Origin: Bacteroidetes bacterium UBA2234 | GTDB lineage: Bacteria; Bacteroidota; Bacteroidia; NS11-12g; UBA955 | DNA length: 7,498 nt | Assembly: GCA_002347985.1 (NCBI GenBank) | Contig: DDYM01000044.1 | Location: forward strand, 4,506-12,003 | Reading direction: 5' to 3' | In this document: positions 1 through 7,498 of the stretch, piece by piece | Numbering within the stretch: position 1 is the stretch's first letter | How the letters are laid out: every line of letters starts with the position of its first letter | Program-made: the position numbers and the translations under genes | The notes under the pieces: model-generated | Told to the model about the DNA's origin: nothing | What the model saw: the letters and a program-made list of their open reading frames with translations, nothing else | Databases searched by the model: none

Positions 1-198
1 CAAGTTGCTGAAAATCAATGGAAATTGTATGGAATGGAGAAACAACGACTAGATGCGGGGGATGTGAATTTTTTCATCCTCAACACAAGAGAAATTCGTT
101 TGCTCGATGCCCAACTGACAGCCCTAGATTACAACTTCCAAAGACAAGAATCCGGTATCAATTATTTGTATTATTTGGGGTGGCTTAGGATGCGATAA
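1..198 (+). CDS. TolC-family outer membrane efflux protein, C-terminal fragment
   Basis: The 5' end lies outside the window; 65 codons and a TAA stop are visible, in frame from the first base. The visible residues follow the C-terminal pattern of TolC/OEP proteins: a helix with E-K-Q-R-L-D-A-G-D, then FFILNTRE, then a helix with L-D-A-Q and a D-Y motif, ending soon after a Y-Y-L-G-W stretch. In the family this is the last periplasmic coiled-coil hairpin and final strand of a trimeric outer membrane channel that works with an inner membrane pump and a periplasmic adaptor. Those partners would be expected upstream, outside the window. The family call rests on a short fragment and on motif memory, so the substrate cannot be stated. 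The gene runs in the same direction as gyrB but is probably separated from it by a terminator. Confidence 0.72.
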   Translation, partial: QVAENQWKLYGMEKQRLDAGDVNFFILNTREIRLLDAQLTALDYNFQRQESGINYLYYLGWLRMR

Positions 199-244
199 GT
201 CCCTTGTCAATTCGTTGTTAATTTGTGGATAATACCTACCCCAT

Positions 245-267
245 TTCCGCTGCAATCGCGGGGTTTT
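245..267 (+). terminator. probable intrinsic terminator after the TolC-family gene
   Basis: TTCCGC (245-250) can pair with GCGGGG (258-263), four Watson-Crick pairs plus two G-T wobbles, around a 7-nt loop. TTTT (264-267) follows, and a second T run lies at 274-278. It sits about 50 bp after the upstream stop and before gyrB. The stem is short, so this is a moderate call. Confidence 0.45.
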
Positions 268-271
268 AAGG

Positions 272-279
272 TATTTTTA
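272..279 (+). promoter_or_regulatory. possible gyrB -7 element
   Basis: TATTTTTA matches 7 of 8 positions of the Bacteroidota -7 consensus TAnnTTTG and lies 27 bp before the gyrB ATG. No good TTG/TTTG -33 element is visible at the right distance. The leader after it is A-rich (AATAATAACAACAAAG), typical of Bacteroidota translation starts that lack a Shine-Dalgarno sequence. Confidence 0.28.
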
Positions 280-294
280 CGAATCAAATAATAA

Positions 295-2262
<1,968 letters not shown>

Positions 2263-2298
2263 CGTAAGGGAGATTTCCTCCTTGAATTACTTTAGGAA

Positions 2299-3546
2299 TT
2301 ATTGAAATCGAATGGCCCTGGAAGGGGTCATTCTTTTTATCCACTGTACCGGAATCAATGCCGCCAATACACTCGCGATTAGAACGCCGACATTCACTAT
2401 TGCGATGGCCCAAGGATTGATATCAACCATTACATATTGCACAAAATAGACGTCTTGATTCAGGGTCAAAAAGTGGGTTTGTTGTTGAGTTACACACAGA
2501 AGAATCGCCAAGACATCACCGATGAGGATACCCAATCCAACGATGTATGCACTTTGCCAAAGGAATATACGTTGAAGGCTACCGATACGACTTCCCATGG
2601 CTTGGGCAATTCCAATAAACGATGTCTTTTCTACCATAAGAATGAGCAAGATGGTAGACATTGCAATGAGTGCTACGAGTGCCATCAATGTAAGGATAAC
2701 CCATACGTTGGTGTTAAGGATGGCCAGCCAATCATAGATTTGTCGGTGAAACTGTTTTGAATCCGATATTCTCAATTCTCCGGCGGCGGTTTGCATGGAG
2801 ATGGCGGCCAAGTTTATGGGTGAGTCTTTTGATTCCCAGAGTTCGATTTCAGTGAAGCCTGCTTTGGGCTTGAGGTATTTCTGTACGAGTGATAGGTCCG
2901 CGTATACCACTTGGTTGTCGATTTGCTCAATTCCGGTTTCAAATATTCCGGCGATGAGCGGCCGCGCTGCGCGCGGCCGCCCCCTACCCGATGAATCCTC
3001 CACAAAAAATACAAATGTGGCTCTATCTCCAGTATCCAACTGCAATCGAGACGACATAGATTTTGAGATAAACACCCATGGCTCTAAATGCAATTCCGTT
3101 GAATCCAATTCTCTCAGCAGAAATCCTCGCATGCAATAGGAAAAATCATCGTAATTCATCCCCTTGGCAACCACCCCGTCTATGTCTTCTTCTCCTTTGA
3201 TAATCCCCGCTTTGCTCGCTGATATCGCAGCCCTCTCTATCCCCATCGATGCAAGTTCTGCTGTATTGGCTTTTCCGGTTTTGATAAAATTGGGTAAAAA
3301 TTGTGGCCCTACAACCAGTGGATCCGCGCCTTCCATATTTGCAGCATGGTCTATGATGTAATTTCCGTGAACCTTCACTATCTTGTCCTTGATTCCATTT
3401 TGAAACCCTTTCACCGTGGCAATCGTCACAATCATGGTCGCCACGCTCAACGAAACCGCAGAAATCGCCAAACGCATCATATTTTTGGAGAATGAACTAT
3501 CACCCTCTTTTATCAATCGAAACGCTATGAATCTTACCCAGGACAC
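2299..3546 (-). CDS. LolC/LolE-like FtsX-family ABC transporter permease
   Basis: From a GTG start at 3546 the product is 415 aa with the four-helix FtsX/MacB layout: one N-terminal membrane segment (about residues 24-45), a large periplasmic domain (about 46-280), then three more segments (about 282-303, 332-352 and 378-402). The N-terminus (FIAFRL, SFSK, MRLAISAVSLSVATMIV, VKGFQNGI) and the C-terminus (MTPSRAIRFQ) fit Bacteroidota LolC/E-like proteins. Such permeases pair with a LolD-type ATPase and extract lipoproteins from the inner membrane. No ATPase gene is in the window, so the substrate is inferred from family only. The open frame continues upstream to 3888, but that extension lies antisense to namZ and has no family character. 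GTG 3546 gives the expected short lead-in before F-I-A-x-R-L and lies just after a TACCTTTG promoter element. Residues about 187-196 (GRGRPRAARP) are encoded by an unusual GC-rich palindrome. Confidence 0.85.
   Translation of the reverse strand: MSWVRFIAFRLIKEGDSSFSKNMMRLAISAVSLSVATMIVTIATVKGFQNGIKDKIVKVHGNYIIDHAANMEGADPLVVGPQFLPNFIKTGKANTAELASMGIERAAISASKAGIIKGEEDIDGVVAKGMNYDDFSYCMRGFLLRELDSTELHLEPWVFISKSMSSRLQLDTGDRATFVFFVEDSSGRGRPRAARPLIAGIFETGIEQIDNQVVYADLSLVQKYLKPKAGFTEIELWESKDSPINLAAISMQTAAGELRISDSKQFHRQIYDWLAILNTNVWVILTLMALVALIAMSTILLILMVEKTSFIGIAQAMGSRIGSLQRIFLWQSAYIVGLGILIGDVLAILLCVTQQQTHFLTLNQDVYFVQYVMVDINPWAIAIVNVGVLIASVLAALIPVQWIKRMTPSRAIRFQ
2310..2338 (+). terminator. intrinsic terminator of gyrB inside the convergent gene
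   Basis: GAATGGCCC (2310-2318) pairs with GGGTCATTC (2325-2333): nine pairs including one G-T wobble, around a 6-nt loop, followed by TTTTT (2334-2338). It lies 48 bp past the gyrB stop. The whole hairpin is within the last codons of the permease on the opposite strand. Read in the minus direction the wobble becomes an A-C mismatch and no T run follows, so it should act on gyrB transcripts only. Confidence 0.72.
2958..2980. repeat. GC-rich perfect inverted repeat inside the permease gene
   Basis: GCGGCCGCGC (2958-2967) and its exact reverse complement GCGCGGCCGC (2971-2980) flank a TGC spacer. All 23 bases except one are G or C, and a C-rich tail (CCCCTACCC, 2981-2989) adjoins it, in a gene that is otherwise moderate in GC. 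It is read in frame on the minus strand as G-R-P-R-A-A-R-P or nearby, in the periplasmic domain of the permease. It could be a small dispersed palindromic element that entered the gene, or a low-complexity expansion. A copy elsewhere in the genome cannot be seen from here. Confidence 0.85.
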
Positions 3547-3555
3547 TATTGCTTT

Positions 3556-3563
3556 CAAAGGTA
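3556..3563 (-). promoter_or_regulatory. probable permease -7 promoter element (TACCTTTG)
   Basis: Read on the minus strand this is TACCTTTG, an exact match to the Bacteroidota -7 consensus TAnnTTTG. Nine bases separate it from the GTG start at 3546, so the leader would be very short or absent. The -33 element is unclear: the nearest upstream TTTG is about 26 bp away, which is long. The element touches the first base of the namZ ATG on the other strand. Confidence 0.5.
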
Positions 3564-4894
3564 TGAAGCAACAATGGAAAATGACATTACAAATTTCATG
3601 GCTTTTATTTTTTGCAATTTGGGGTGTATCAAATATCCAAGCCCAGAAACCCGCGCCCAAAACTGAATCGAATTCCAAAGTCAATGTGGTTGAAATCACA
3701 ACTCCTGCCGCCAAGCCCCATAGCATTTTTAACCCCAACACCCAAAGTGAACTCCCTATATCAGTAGGTGCGGAAAACACGGCGTCATACATACCCCTAT
3801 TATCTGGAAAGCGAGTGGGTATCGTAGCAAATCCCACATCAAAAATCGGCAACACACATTTGGTGGATACCCTAAAAAAAATGGGCATTAAAATCGTTTG
3901 CGTTTTCGCGCCAGAACACGGATTTCGTGGCGATGCCGAAAACGGCGCTCATATCGAAAATGGAATCGATCAGAAGTCTGGACTTACCGTAATTTCACTC
4001 TATGGCAATCATGTAAAGCCAACGGCAGCGGAAATGAAACAACTCGATGTAATCGTGTTTGACATTCAAGATGTTGGTGCAAGATTTTACACCTACCTAA
4101 CCACAATGCACTATGTGATGCAGGCCTGCTCAGAACAAAACAAGCCCCTCATCGTTTTAGACCGACCCAATCCAAACGGCTATTACATCGCAGGACCAAT
4201 TTTAGAGCCCCAATTCAAAAGCATGGTTGGCGTACATCCCATTCCCATTGTTCATGGCATGACCTTGGGCGAGCTTGCCAATATGATCAATGGAGAAGGT
4301 TGGCTCAGAGATTCAGCGCATCCCAACCTAAAACCCTGTAAGTTGACGGTTATTCCCTGCACCAATTACAACCACAACAGAGCCTATCGATTGCCCGTAG
4401 CACCATCACCCAACCTTCCTACCGAAAACTCTATCTACCTTTACCCCACACTATGTTTGCTAGAAGGAACCAATGTAAGTATGGGCCGGGGAACCGACAA
4501 ACCGTTTGAATGTTTTGGCGCCCCGTGGTTAACACAAGGAACCTATTCATTTACACCCAAAGCAATCCCAGGGAAATCGATGAATCCTCCCTATCTAAAC
4601 GAAACATGCAAGGGTGTTTTGCTCAGTGATTTTGCCTCGGGTTATTTGGTATCATATCGCAATATTTATATCGATTGGATGATCATGCTCTACCAAGATT
4701 GTCCAAATAAATCGCAATTCTTCAATTCCTTTTTCAACAAATTGGCCGGCAATGCCAAATTACAACAGCAGATAATTTCAGGTATGAATTCGAAAGATAT
4801 CCTGCAAAGCTGGCAACCCGGGATTGATGCTTTTATCATCAAACGCAAACCCTATCTACTTTATCCCTTCCAACCCGAATTGGGTATTTATTGA
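3563..4894 (+). CDS. namZ: Secreted NamZ-type exo-beta-N-acetylmuramidase (DUF1343)
   Basis: DUF1343/NamZ (GH171) enzymes release terminal N-acetylmuramic acid from peptidoglycan fragments, a cell wall recycling role. From ATG 3563 the product is 443 aa. It has a signal peptide (MKQQWK n-region, hydrophobic core about residues 8-22, likely cleavage after A-Q-A, about residue 28) and a low-complexity stretch to about residue 75. The domain follows: GKRVGIVANPTS (82-93), PEHGFRG (117-123), FDIQDVGARFYTY (166-178), VLDRPNPN (198-205) and EGTNVSMGRGTDKPFE (301-316). The PEHG glutamate, here Glu118, lies where I recall the proposed catalytic residue of the family. The frame stays open back to 3416, but that part is antisense to the permease, and only the 3563 start (or ATG 3581) puts the signal peptide at the N-terminus. 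It starts 16 bp from the divergent permease. I see no lipobox, so periplasmic release is expected. Confidence 0.88.
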   Translation: MKQQWKMTLQISWLLFFAIWGVSNIQAQKPAPKTESNSKVNVVEITTPAAKPHSIFNPNTQSELPISVGAENTASYIPLLSGKRVGIVANPTSKIGNTHLVDTLKKMGIKIVCVFAPEHGFRGDAENGAHIENGIDQKSGLTVISLYGNHVKPTAAEMKQLDVIVFDIQDVGARFYTYLTTMHYVMQACSEQNKPLIVLDRPNPNGYYIAGPILEPQFKSMVGVHPIPIVHGMTLGELANMINGEGWLRDSAHPNLKPCKLTVIPCTNYNHNRAYRLPVAPSPNLPTENSIYLYPTLCLLEGTNVSMGRGTDKPFECFGAPWLTQGTYSFTPKAIPGKSMNPPYLNETCKGVLLSDFASGYLVSYRNIYIDWMIMLYQDCPNKSQFFNSFFNKLAGNAKLQQQIISGMNSKDILQSWQPGIDAFIIKRKPYLLYPFQPELGIY

Positions 4895-4908
4895 TTGTTG
4901 TATCTTTG
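4880..4908 (+). promoter_or_regulatory. promoter of the DUF4920 lipoprotein gene
   Basis: TATCTTTG (4901-4908) is an exact match to the Bacteroidota -7 consensus TAnnTTTG. TTG at 4880-4882, within the last codons of namZ, lies 18 bp upstream as a -33 element. Only four bases separate the -7 box from the ATG at 4913, so transcription should begin at or next to the start codon and the mRNA would be leaderless or nearly so. Confidence 0.68.
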
Positions 4909-4912
4909 TAAA

Positions 4913-5284
4913 ATGAAAACAATCCTAAGCATTTTCGTCGCTGTTTTAGCGATTTCTTGCACGCAGACAGCGAATCAAATCGGCAAGCCGGTGAATACCA
5001 ACGACGCTATTTCTGTGAATGTGGGTCTTGAGAAATTCAAAAAAGAAGGCAAAGCGGAAGCCGTATTATTCGGAAAAGTGGATGAAGTATGTCAGTCAGA
5101 AGGATGTTGGTTCACCTACCAAACCGAAACCAAAAACATCACTGTAGATTTTGGCGATGCATTTACAGTGCCCAAGAACATTGGAGCAAAGGATTTGTAT
5201 GCGGTGGGACATTTTTACAACGACACGGCAGAGGACAAATCGGTGGAGGTAAAATTCCACGCAGATGGAGTGAAATTCAAATAA
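4913..5284 (+). CDS. DUF4920 domain lipoprotein
   Basis: The product is 123 aa. Residues 1-15 form a lipoprotein signal peptide (KT, then a hydrophobic core) ending in the lipobox LAIS-C, so Cys16 would be lipidated and the protein anchored in the envelope. The residue after Cys16 is Thr, so an inner-membrane retention signal is not evident. The mature part contains GKVDEVCQSEGCWFTY (Cys60, Cys65), the C-x4-C-W signature of DUF4920 proteins, followed by VDFGDAFTVP and VGHF strands. The function of this family is not established. The two cysteines could bind a metal or form a disulfide, which is inference. A TTG start at 4895 is possible in frame, but it would place the -7 element inside the gene and six residues before the signal peptide, so ATG 4913 is preferred. 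It follows namZ by 18 bp and may also receive read-through. Confidence 0.82.
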   Translation: MKTILSIFVAVLAISCTQTANQIGKPVNTNDAISVNVGLEKFKKEGKAEAVLFGKVDEVCQSEGCWFTYQTETKNITVDFGDAFTVPKNIGAKDLYAVGHFYNDTAEDKSVEVKFHADGVKFK

Positions 5285-5353
5285 AAGTAAACTTCACAAG
5301 GAGATTGGTTCTGGAAGAAGCAATTGTCTTGTCGTTGCGATTGATTGGCTATC

Positions 5354-5390
5354 AACGAAGAAGGGCACCCAACGGGTGCCCTTCTTCGTT
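5354..5390. terminator. bidirectional terminator between the DUF4920 gene and accC
   Basis: AACGAAGAAGGGCACCC (5354-5370) and GGGTGCCCTTCTTCGTT (5374-5390) are a perfect 17-bp inverted repeat with an AAC loop. The GC-rich core GGGCACCC/GGGTGCCC is followed, on either strand, by the T-rich arm TTCTTCGTT, which can serve as the tail. It lies between convergent genes, 69 bp after the lipoprotein stop and 31 bp past the accC stop, as expected for a shared terminator. Nothing else gene-like is seen in 5285-5421. Confidence 0.82.
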
Positions 5391-5421
5391 CACTGTATAA
5401 TTGCCCCAGAACGGGATCCAA

Positions 5422-6759
5422 TTATTTGATTTCGAATGTATTCATAAACGCGGTGGTAAAATTACCAGCCCTAAAATCAGGGTCGCGCATCAATTGCATG
5501 TGCAATGGAACCGTAGTTTTCACTCCTTCAATGATAAATTCACCCAATGCACGCTCCATTTTCACAATCGCTTCTTCGCGAGTCTGGGCAGAAACAATCA
5601 ACTTGGCTACCATGGAATCGTAATAAGGAGGAATGGTATAACCCGCGTAAATGTGGGTATCCACACGAACTCCATGTCCACCCGGACGGTTCAATTGGGT
5701 AATTTTACCTGGGCACGGTCTGAAGTTGTTATGAATATCCTCGGCATTGATCCTACACTCGATGGCATGCTTCGTTGGATAGTGATCTTTTCCAGAAATT
5801 GGAACACCAGCAGCAATTAAAATCTGCTCTTTCACCAAATCATAGTTAATCACCTCTTCTGTTACGGGGTGCTCCACCTGAATACGGGTATTCATCTCCA
5901 TAAAATAGAAATTGCGGTGCTTATCAACCAAAAATTCAACCGTTCCTACACCTTCGTAATTGATGATTTGGGCTGCTGCTTTCGCCGCTTCTCCCATTTT
6001 CTCACGCAATTCGGGGGTCATGAATGGCGATGGGGTTTCTTCCAACAATTTCTGGTGACGACGTTGAATGGAACAATCGCGCTCACTCAAATGACATACT
6101 TTACCGTATTGATCACCGGCGATTTGAATTTCGATGTGACGTGGGTCTTCGATGTATTTCTCCATGTACAAACCATCGTTTCCGAAGGCTGCACCGGCTT
6201 CTTGCTTGGCACTGTTCCATGCTGGCTCTACTTCTTCGTCTTTCCAAACGATGCGCATACCACGACCACCGCCACCTGCAGTTGCCTTCATGATTACGGG
6301 GTAACCGATTTCATTGGCAATTTTGATGGCTTCATTGAAACTCGTGAGCAATCCTTCAGAACCAGGAATCGTAGGAACACCCGCTTTTTTCATTGTATCC
6401 TTGGCGTTGGACTTATCTCCCATTTGGTCGATCTGCTCCGGTGTAGCGCCAATAAACTTGATACCATGATCTCTACAAAGTGCAGAGAACTTACTATTCT
6501 CGGATAAAAATCCATAACCTGGGTGAATTGCATCGGCATTGGTAATTTCCGCTGCAGCGAGGATTCTCGACATCGAAAGATAACTGTCTTTACTTTGTGG
6601 AGGTCCGATACATACTGCTTCATCGGCAAAGCGAACATGCAAACTTTCACGATCCGCAGTGGAATAAACTGCAACCGTTTTGATGCCCATTTCCTTGCAA
6701 GTACGGAGTATGCGAAGAGCAATCTCACCGCGGTTAGCGATTAAGAGTTTTTTAAACAT
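5422..6759 (-). CDS. accC: Acetyl-CoA carboxylase, biotin carboxylase subunit
   Basis: AccC carboxylates the biotin carried by AccB using ATP and bicarbonate, the first half-reaction of acetyl-CoA carboxylase, supplying malonyl-CoA for fatty acid synthesis in the cytoplasm. The 445-aa product is the full family length. It shows the N-terminal biotin carboxylase fold ([14 protein letters not shown], 4-17; [11 protein letters not shown], 78-88), the ATP-grasp glycine loop GGGGRGMR (162-169), [12 protein letters not shown] (226-237) and the metal and catalytic segment VEFL...[16 protein letters not shown] (Glu275, Glu288, Asn290, Arg292, Glu296). The C-terminal biotin carboxylase domain contains [11 protein letters not shown] and [11 protein letters not shown]. 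It lacks fused biotinyl or transcarboxylase domains, so it is the stand-alone subunit and not pyruvate or propionyl-CoA carboxylase. It follows accB by 11 bp in one operon. accA and accD are not in the window. Confidence 0.97.
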   Translation of the reverse strand: MFKKLLIANRGEIALRILRTCKEMGIKTVAVYSTADRESLHVRFADEAVCIGPPQSKDSYLSMSRILAAAEITNADAIHPGYGFLSENSKFSALCRDHGIKFIGATPEQIDQMGDKSNAKDTMKKAGVPTIPGSEGLLTSFNEAIKIANEIGYPVIMKATAGGGGRGMRIVWKDEEVEPAWNSAKQEAGAAFGNDGLYMEKYIEDPRHIEIQIAGDQYGKVCHLSERDCSIQRRHQKLLEETPSPFMTPELREKMGEAAKAAAQIINYEGVGTVEFLVDKHRNFYFMEMNTRIQVEHPVTEEVINYDLVKEQILIAAGVPISGKDHYPTKHAIECRINAEDIHNNFRPCPGKITQLNRPGGHGVRVDTHIYAGYTIPPYYDSMVAKLIVSAQTREEAIVKMERALGEFIIEGVKTTVPLHMQLMRDPDFRAGNFTTAFMNTFEIK

Positions 6760-6770
6760 GTTGAATTAGA

Positions 6771-7244
6771 TTAGGCTGGTTCTACTAAGAATAAAGGCTG
6801 ATCATATTCCACAGGGCTTGCGTTATCAACCAAAATCTTAACAATTTTACCACTCACTTCGCTTTCGATTTCATTGAACAACTTCATCGCTTCAATGATA
6901 CAAACTACGGTACCCGCTTTTACATCGTCACCTACATTCACAAACGCTGGAGCATCTGGGTTGGCTGTACGATAAAAAGTTCCCACCATTGGGGATTTGA
7001 TTGTAATCAAATTATCCGCCTTGGGCGCTGCAGCTGGAGCACTTGGTGCAGCAGCAACTGGCGCAGAAACTGCAACCGGTGCTGGCGCTTGCATTGCAAC
7101 CGGAGCTGGGCTATATTGAGCAGTGGTAATTTGTGCTGGGTTCTTTTTGATTAAAAGTTTGAAATCTTTTTGGTTGATTTCTACTTCATCAACGCCTGCA
7201 GTTGAAACAAATTTAATCAGTGCTTGAATCTCTTTTATGTCCAT
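6771..7244 (-). CDS. accB: Acetyl-CoA carboxylase, biotin carboxyl carrier protein
   Basis: AccB (BCCP) carries the covalently bound biotin between biotin carboxylase (AccC) and the carboxyltransferase (AccAD). The product is 157 aa. Residues 1-35 form the usual N-terminal segment ([13 protein letters not shown], then [15 protein letters not shown]). Residues about 45-75 are the flexible Ala/Pro/Val-rich linker. The biotinyl domain (about 79-156) begins with [10 protein letters not shown] and contains [10 protein letters not shown], with Lys121 as the biotinylation site, and ends in FLVEPA. The open frame continues upstream to 7331, but those 29 residues come from the A/T-rich promoter region and are not family-like. 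ATG 7244 gives the standard M-D-I-K-E-I-Q start. It is the first gene of the accBC operon. Confidence 0.96.
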   Translation of the reverse strand: MDIKEIQALIKFVSTAGVDEVEINQKDFKLLIKKNPAQITTAQYSPAPVAMQAPAPVAVSAPVAAAPSAPAAAPKADNLITIKSPMVGTFYRTANPDAPAFVNVGDDVKAGTVVCIIEAMKLFNEIESEVSGKIVKILVDNASPVEYDQPLFLVEPA

Positions 7245-7267
7245 AGTTTTTAGATAAAATGATTCTG

Positions 7268-7300
7268 CAAAGAAAACCATATTTGACGAAAAACGGCCAA
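7268..7300 (-). promoter_or_regulatory. accB: probable accBC promoter
   Basis: On the minus strand TTTCTTTG (7275-7268) matches 7 of 8 positions of the -7 consensus TAnnTTTG, with TTG (7300-7298) 22 bp upstream as a -33 element. The accB ATG follows about 23 bp after the -7 box, behind an A/T-rich leader. The spacing is at the long end, so the call is moderate. Confidence 0.45.
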
Positions 7301-7370
7301 AAAACGGTTGTTTTTTACCAAAATTCCGCAAAAACGACCTAAAAAATGGTCAAAATGAGCATTTTTTTTT
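7289..7370. other. phased A/T tracts upstream of accB
   Basis: Eight A or T runs of 4-9 bases occur at 7289-7293, 7299-7304, 7311-7316, 7320-7323, 7330-7334, 7341-7346, 7352-7355 and 7362-7370. Their centres average about 10.7 bp apart, close to one helical turn. Such spacing is known to give intrinsic DNA curvature. The stretch lies at and upstream of the proposed accBC promoter, so a role as an UP-like or architectural-protein site is possible but inferred. Confidence 0.5.
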
Positions 7371-7381
7371 GAAATTCCCAA

Positions 7382-7498
7382 TTAGAATCGATAGGCCAAT
7401 CCGCCTTGAATAATCGCTTTGGCTGCCCCTACTTCACCAAACAGCATCAACGACTTATAAATATCACCCCTAAAACCCAATGTCAAATCTCCACCCAC
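7382..7498 (-). CDS. Probable outer membrane beta-barrel protein, C-terminal fragment
   Basis: The 5' end lies outside the window; 38 codons and a TAA stop are visible. The residues alternate polar and hydrophobic in beta-strand fashion (DLTLGFRGDIY, then SLMLFGEVGAAKAI, then QGGLAYRF). The chain ends in an aromatic residue after Y-R, matching the C-terminal beta-signal recognised by the BAM machinery in outer membrane proteins. This supports an outer membrane barrel but no particular family or cargo. It runs in the same direction as accBC, with 137 bp between its stop and the accB start, so it is probably a separate unit. No clear terminator follows its stop. Confidence 0.5.
   Translation of the reverse strand: MGGDLTLGFRGDIYKSLMLFGEVGAAKAIIQGGLAYRF

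Noticed and set aside
2267..2283. Short hairpin just after the gyrB stop
   Set aside because: The stem is six pairs including a wobble and no T run follows. The hairpin at 2310-2333 is a far better terminator.
2735..2742. TAGATTTG on the + strand, an exact -7 consensus match
   Set aside because: It is inside the permease gene on the antisense strand with no gene following, so it is probably chance in A/T-rich DNA.
3416..3562. N-terminal extension of the namZ open frame by 49 codons
   Set aside because: It is antisense to the permease N-terminus and would bury the signal peptide in mid-protein.
3547..3888. N-terminal extension of the permease open frame by 114 codons
   Set aside because: It is antisense to the signal peptide and first domain of namZ, has no permease features, and the family N-terminus begins at the GTG at 3546.
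5869..6507. 212-codon open frame on the + strand
   Set aside because: It lies wholly antisense to accC, which is certain. The product has no recognisable motifs and is Phe/Thr/Leu-rich, as expected from a reversed coding frame.
7245..7331. N-terminal extension of the accB open frame
   Set aside because: It is made from the A/T-rich promoter region, and the normal AccB start M-D-I-K-E-I is at 7244.
7337..7360. GACC/GGTC and AAAATG/CATTTT inverted repeats as a terminator for the partial beta-barrel gene
   Set aside because: The stems are four to six pairs, the loops are poor, and they fall within the phased A/T tracts where such matches arise easily.

Overview
The window looks like part of a Bacteroidota chromosome of moderate GC content, possibly from the Sphingobacteriia/Chitinophagia/Saprospiria side, though the exact lineage cannot be fixed from this stretch. 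The evidence is the style of GyrB, a DUF4920 lipoprotein, a NamZ-type (DUF1343) protein, a stand-alone LolC/E-like permease, A-rich leaders instead of clear Shine-Dalgarno sequences, and TAnnTTTG-type promoter elements. It reads as ordinary, well-packed chromosomal sequence. I see no phage, transposase, CRISPR array, tRNA or rRNA gene.

Layout from left to right. (1) Positions 1-198 hold the C-terminal end of a TolC-family outer membrane efflux protein on the + strand, followed by a probable terminator. (2) gyrB (307-2262, +) is complete, with its probable terminator inside the 3' end of the next, convergent gene. (3) A LolC/LolE-like FtsX permease (2299-3546, -) carries a striking GC-rich perfect palindrome inside its coding sequence. 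(4) Diverging from it with only 16 bp between start codons is a secreted NamZ/DUF1343 peptidoglycan hydrolase (3563-4894, +). (5) A small DUF4920 lipoprotein (4913-5284, +) follows with its own very close promoter. (6) A 17-bp perfect inverted repeat separates it from the convergent accBC pair. (7) accC (5422-6759, -) and accB (6771-7244, -) encode biotin carboxylase and the biotin carrier protein of acetyl-CoA carboxylase and are read as one operon. (8) Beyond an A/T-tract-rich accB promoter region, the window ends in the C-terminus of a probable outer membrane beta-barrel protein (7382-7498, -).

Functionally this is housekeeping material: DNA supercoiling (gyrB), the first step of fatty acid synthesis (accBC), and several envelope proteins (TolC, permease, NamZ, lipoprotein, OMP). 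No single pathway joins them apart from accB-accC. The most unusual points are the palindrome within the permease gene, the overlapping promoter/start arrangement between permease and namZ, the near-leaderless lipoprotein promoter, and helically spaced A/T tracts before accB. I did not find a convincing previously undescribed multi-gene system.
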